Shown in pieces: positions 63,911 to 64,000 of a stretch of DNA of 64,000 nt. Each line of letters starts with the position of its first letter. The first letter of the stretch is position 1. The notes under the pieces were generated by a model. It was not told the origin of the DNA, searched no databases, and saw only the letters and a list, made by a program, of their open reading frames with translations. This DNA comes from Mesorhizobium sp. 65-26 (GTDB taxonomy: Bacteria > Pseudomonadota > Alphaproteobacteria > Rhizobiales > Rhizobiaceae): NCBI GenBank assembly GCA_001899205.1, contig MKVL01000030.1:124001-188000 (forward strand). Direction: 5' to 3'. Position numbers and translations under genes: made by a program.

Positions 63911-64000
63911 CTACCCGTGCGCGGCGAACCATCCGTCGAGCCGCTCTTCCAGCGCGTCCACGAAGGCCTCGTCTTCCAGTTCCTCGATCACTTCCGCGAC
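63911..64000 (-). CDS. sufD: SufD C-terminus (partial, runs off the right edge)
   Basis: Only the last 29 residues and the TAG stop (63911-63913) are in the window. The sequence, Glu/Asp-rich with IEELEDEAFVDALEERLDGW, fits the variable C-terminal helix of SufD, and the position directly upstream of sufS is the usual one in Rhizobiales (sufB, sufC, sufD, sufS). The assignment rests mainly on context. Confidence 0.6.
   Translation of the reverse strand, partial: VAEVIEELEDEAFVDALEERLDGWFAAHG

Overview
The window is chromosomal DNA of a high-GC alphaproteobacterium of the order Hyphomicrobiales, most likely Mesorhizobium or a close Phyllobacteriaceae relative. The evidence is the gene neighbourhoods (ATPase zeta inhibitor next to purC-purS-purQ-purL-bolA-grxD; murI-trmJ-type methylase-icd; alaS-recA; sufD-sufS-sufT-sufA), the DUF1127 and DUF1476 proteins, and short dispersed intergenic palindromes of rhizobial type. 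No rRNA, tRNA, insertion sequence, prophage, CRISPR array or integrase was seen. Identifications rest on reading motifs and family resemblance; no database search was run.

Layout. (1) 25-9547: a LysR regulator divergent from a tight plus-strand operon encoding a polar-amino-acid-type ABC importer (binding protein, two permeases, ATPase), a protein related to the large subunit of N,N-dimethylformamidase, a class III aminotransferase, a beta-keto acid cleavage enzyme (BKACE/DUF849), a GNAT acetyltransferase and an acetylpolyamine-amidohydrolase-like deacetylase. It reads as an uptake-and-catabolism unit for an amine or amide whose identity is unknown. It is the best candidate here for an undescribed system. 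(2) 9611-15833: scattered single genes (cysteine-desulfurase-like, aldo/keto reductase, a J-domain-like protein, small and secreted proteins), plus an intrinsic terminator with no annotated gene feeding it, which may mark a small RNA. (3) 15855-20889, minus strand: a molybdenum-hydroxylase maturation module in the order MoxR-type ATPase (CoxD-like), VWA protein (CoxE-like), two XdhC/CoxF-type proteins, and a MoeA-like/MobA-like fusion. No structural hydroxylase subunits are in view. (4) 21006-33787: flavin reductase, a binding protein overlapping a NylC/DmpA-type hydrolase, hydrolases, SDR, purB, a VOC enzyme with a Tat-like leader, a protein with 8-residue Ser-Asn-Gly repeats, a methyltransferase-like membrane protein and an HpaI-type aldolase. 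(5) 34075-43081: the purine-synthesis run purC-purS-(kptA)-purQ-...-purL, then bolA and the CGFS glutaredoxin. A tRNA 2'-phosphotransferase (kptA) sits between purS and purQ. (6) 43222-53766: MFS exporter, inositol-phosphatase family protein, ttcA, rpsD, an RNB-type nuclease, murI, an RNA methyltransferase, icd, GST. (7) 54030-64000: alaS, recA, divergent psuK-psuG, TfoX-like and GFA proteins, and a SUF iron-sulfur operon (sufD partial, sufS, sufT, sufA) running off the right edge.

Many genes overlap by 1-4 bases (ATGA, GTGA, TTGA), suggesting translational coupling. Several coding regions start at GTG or TTG. Three groups of intergenic repeats are visible: a 45-50 bp palindrome in at least five copies, larger 150-170 bp mosaic palindromes of RIME type, and hairpins acting as likely terminators after icd, rpsD, grxD and the zeta inhibitor gene.
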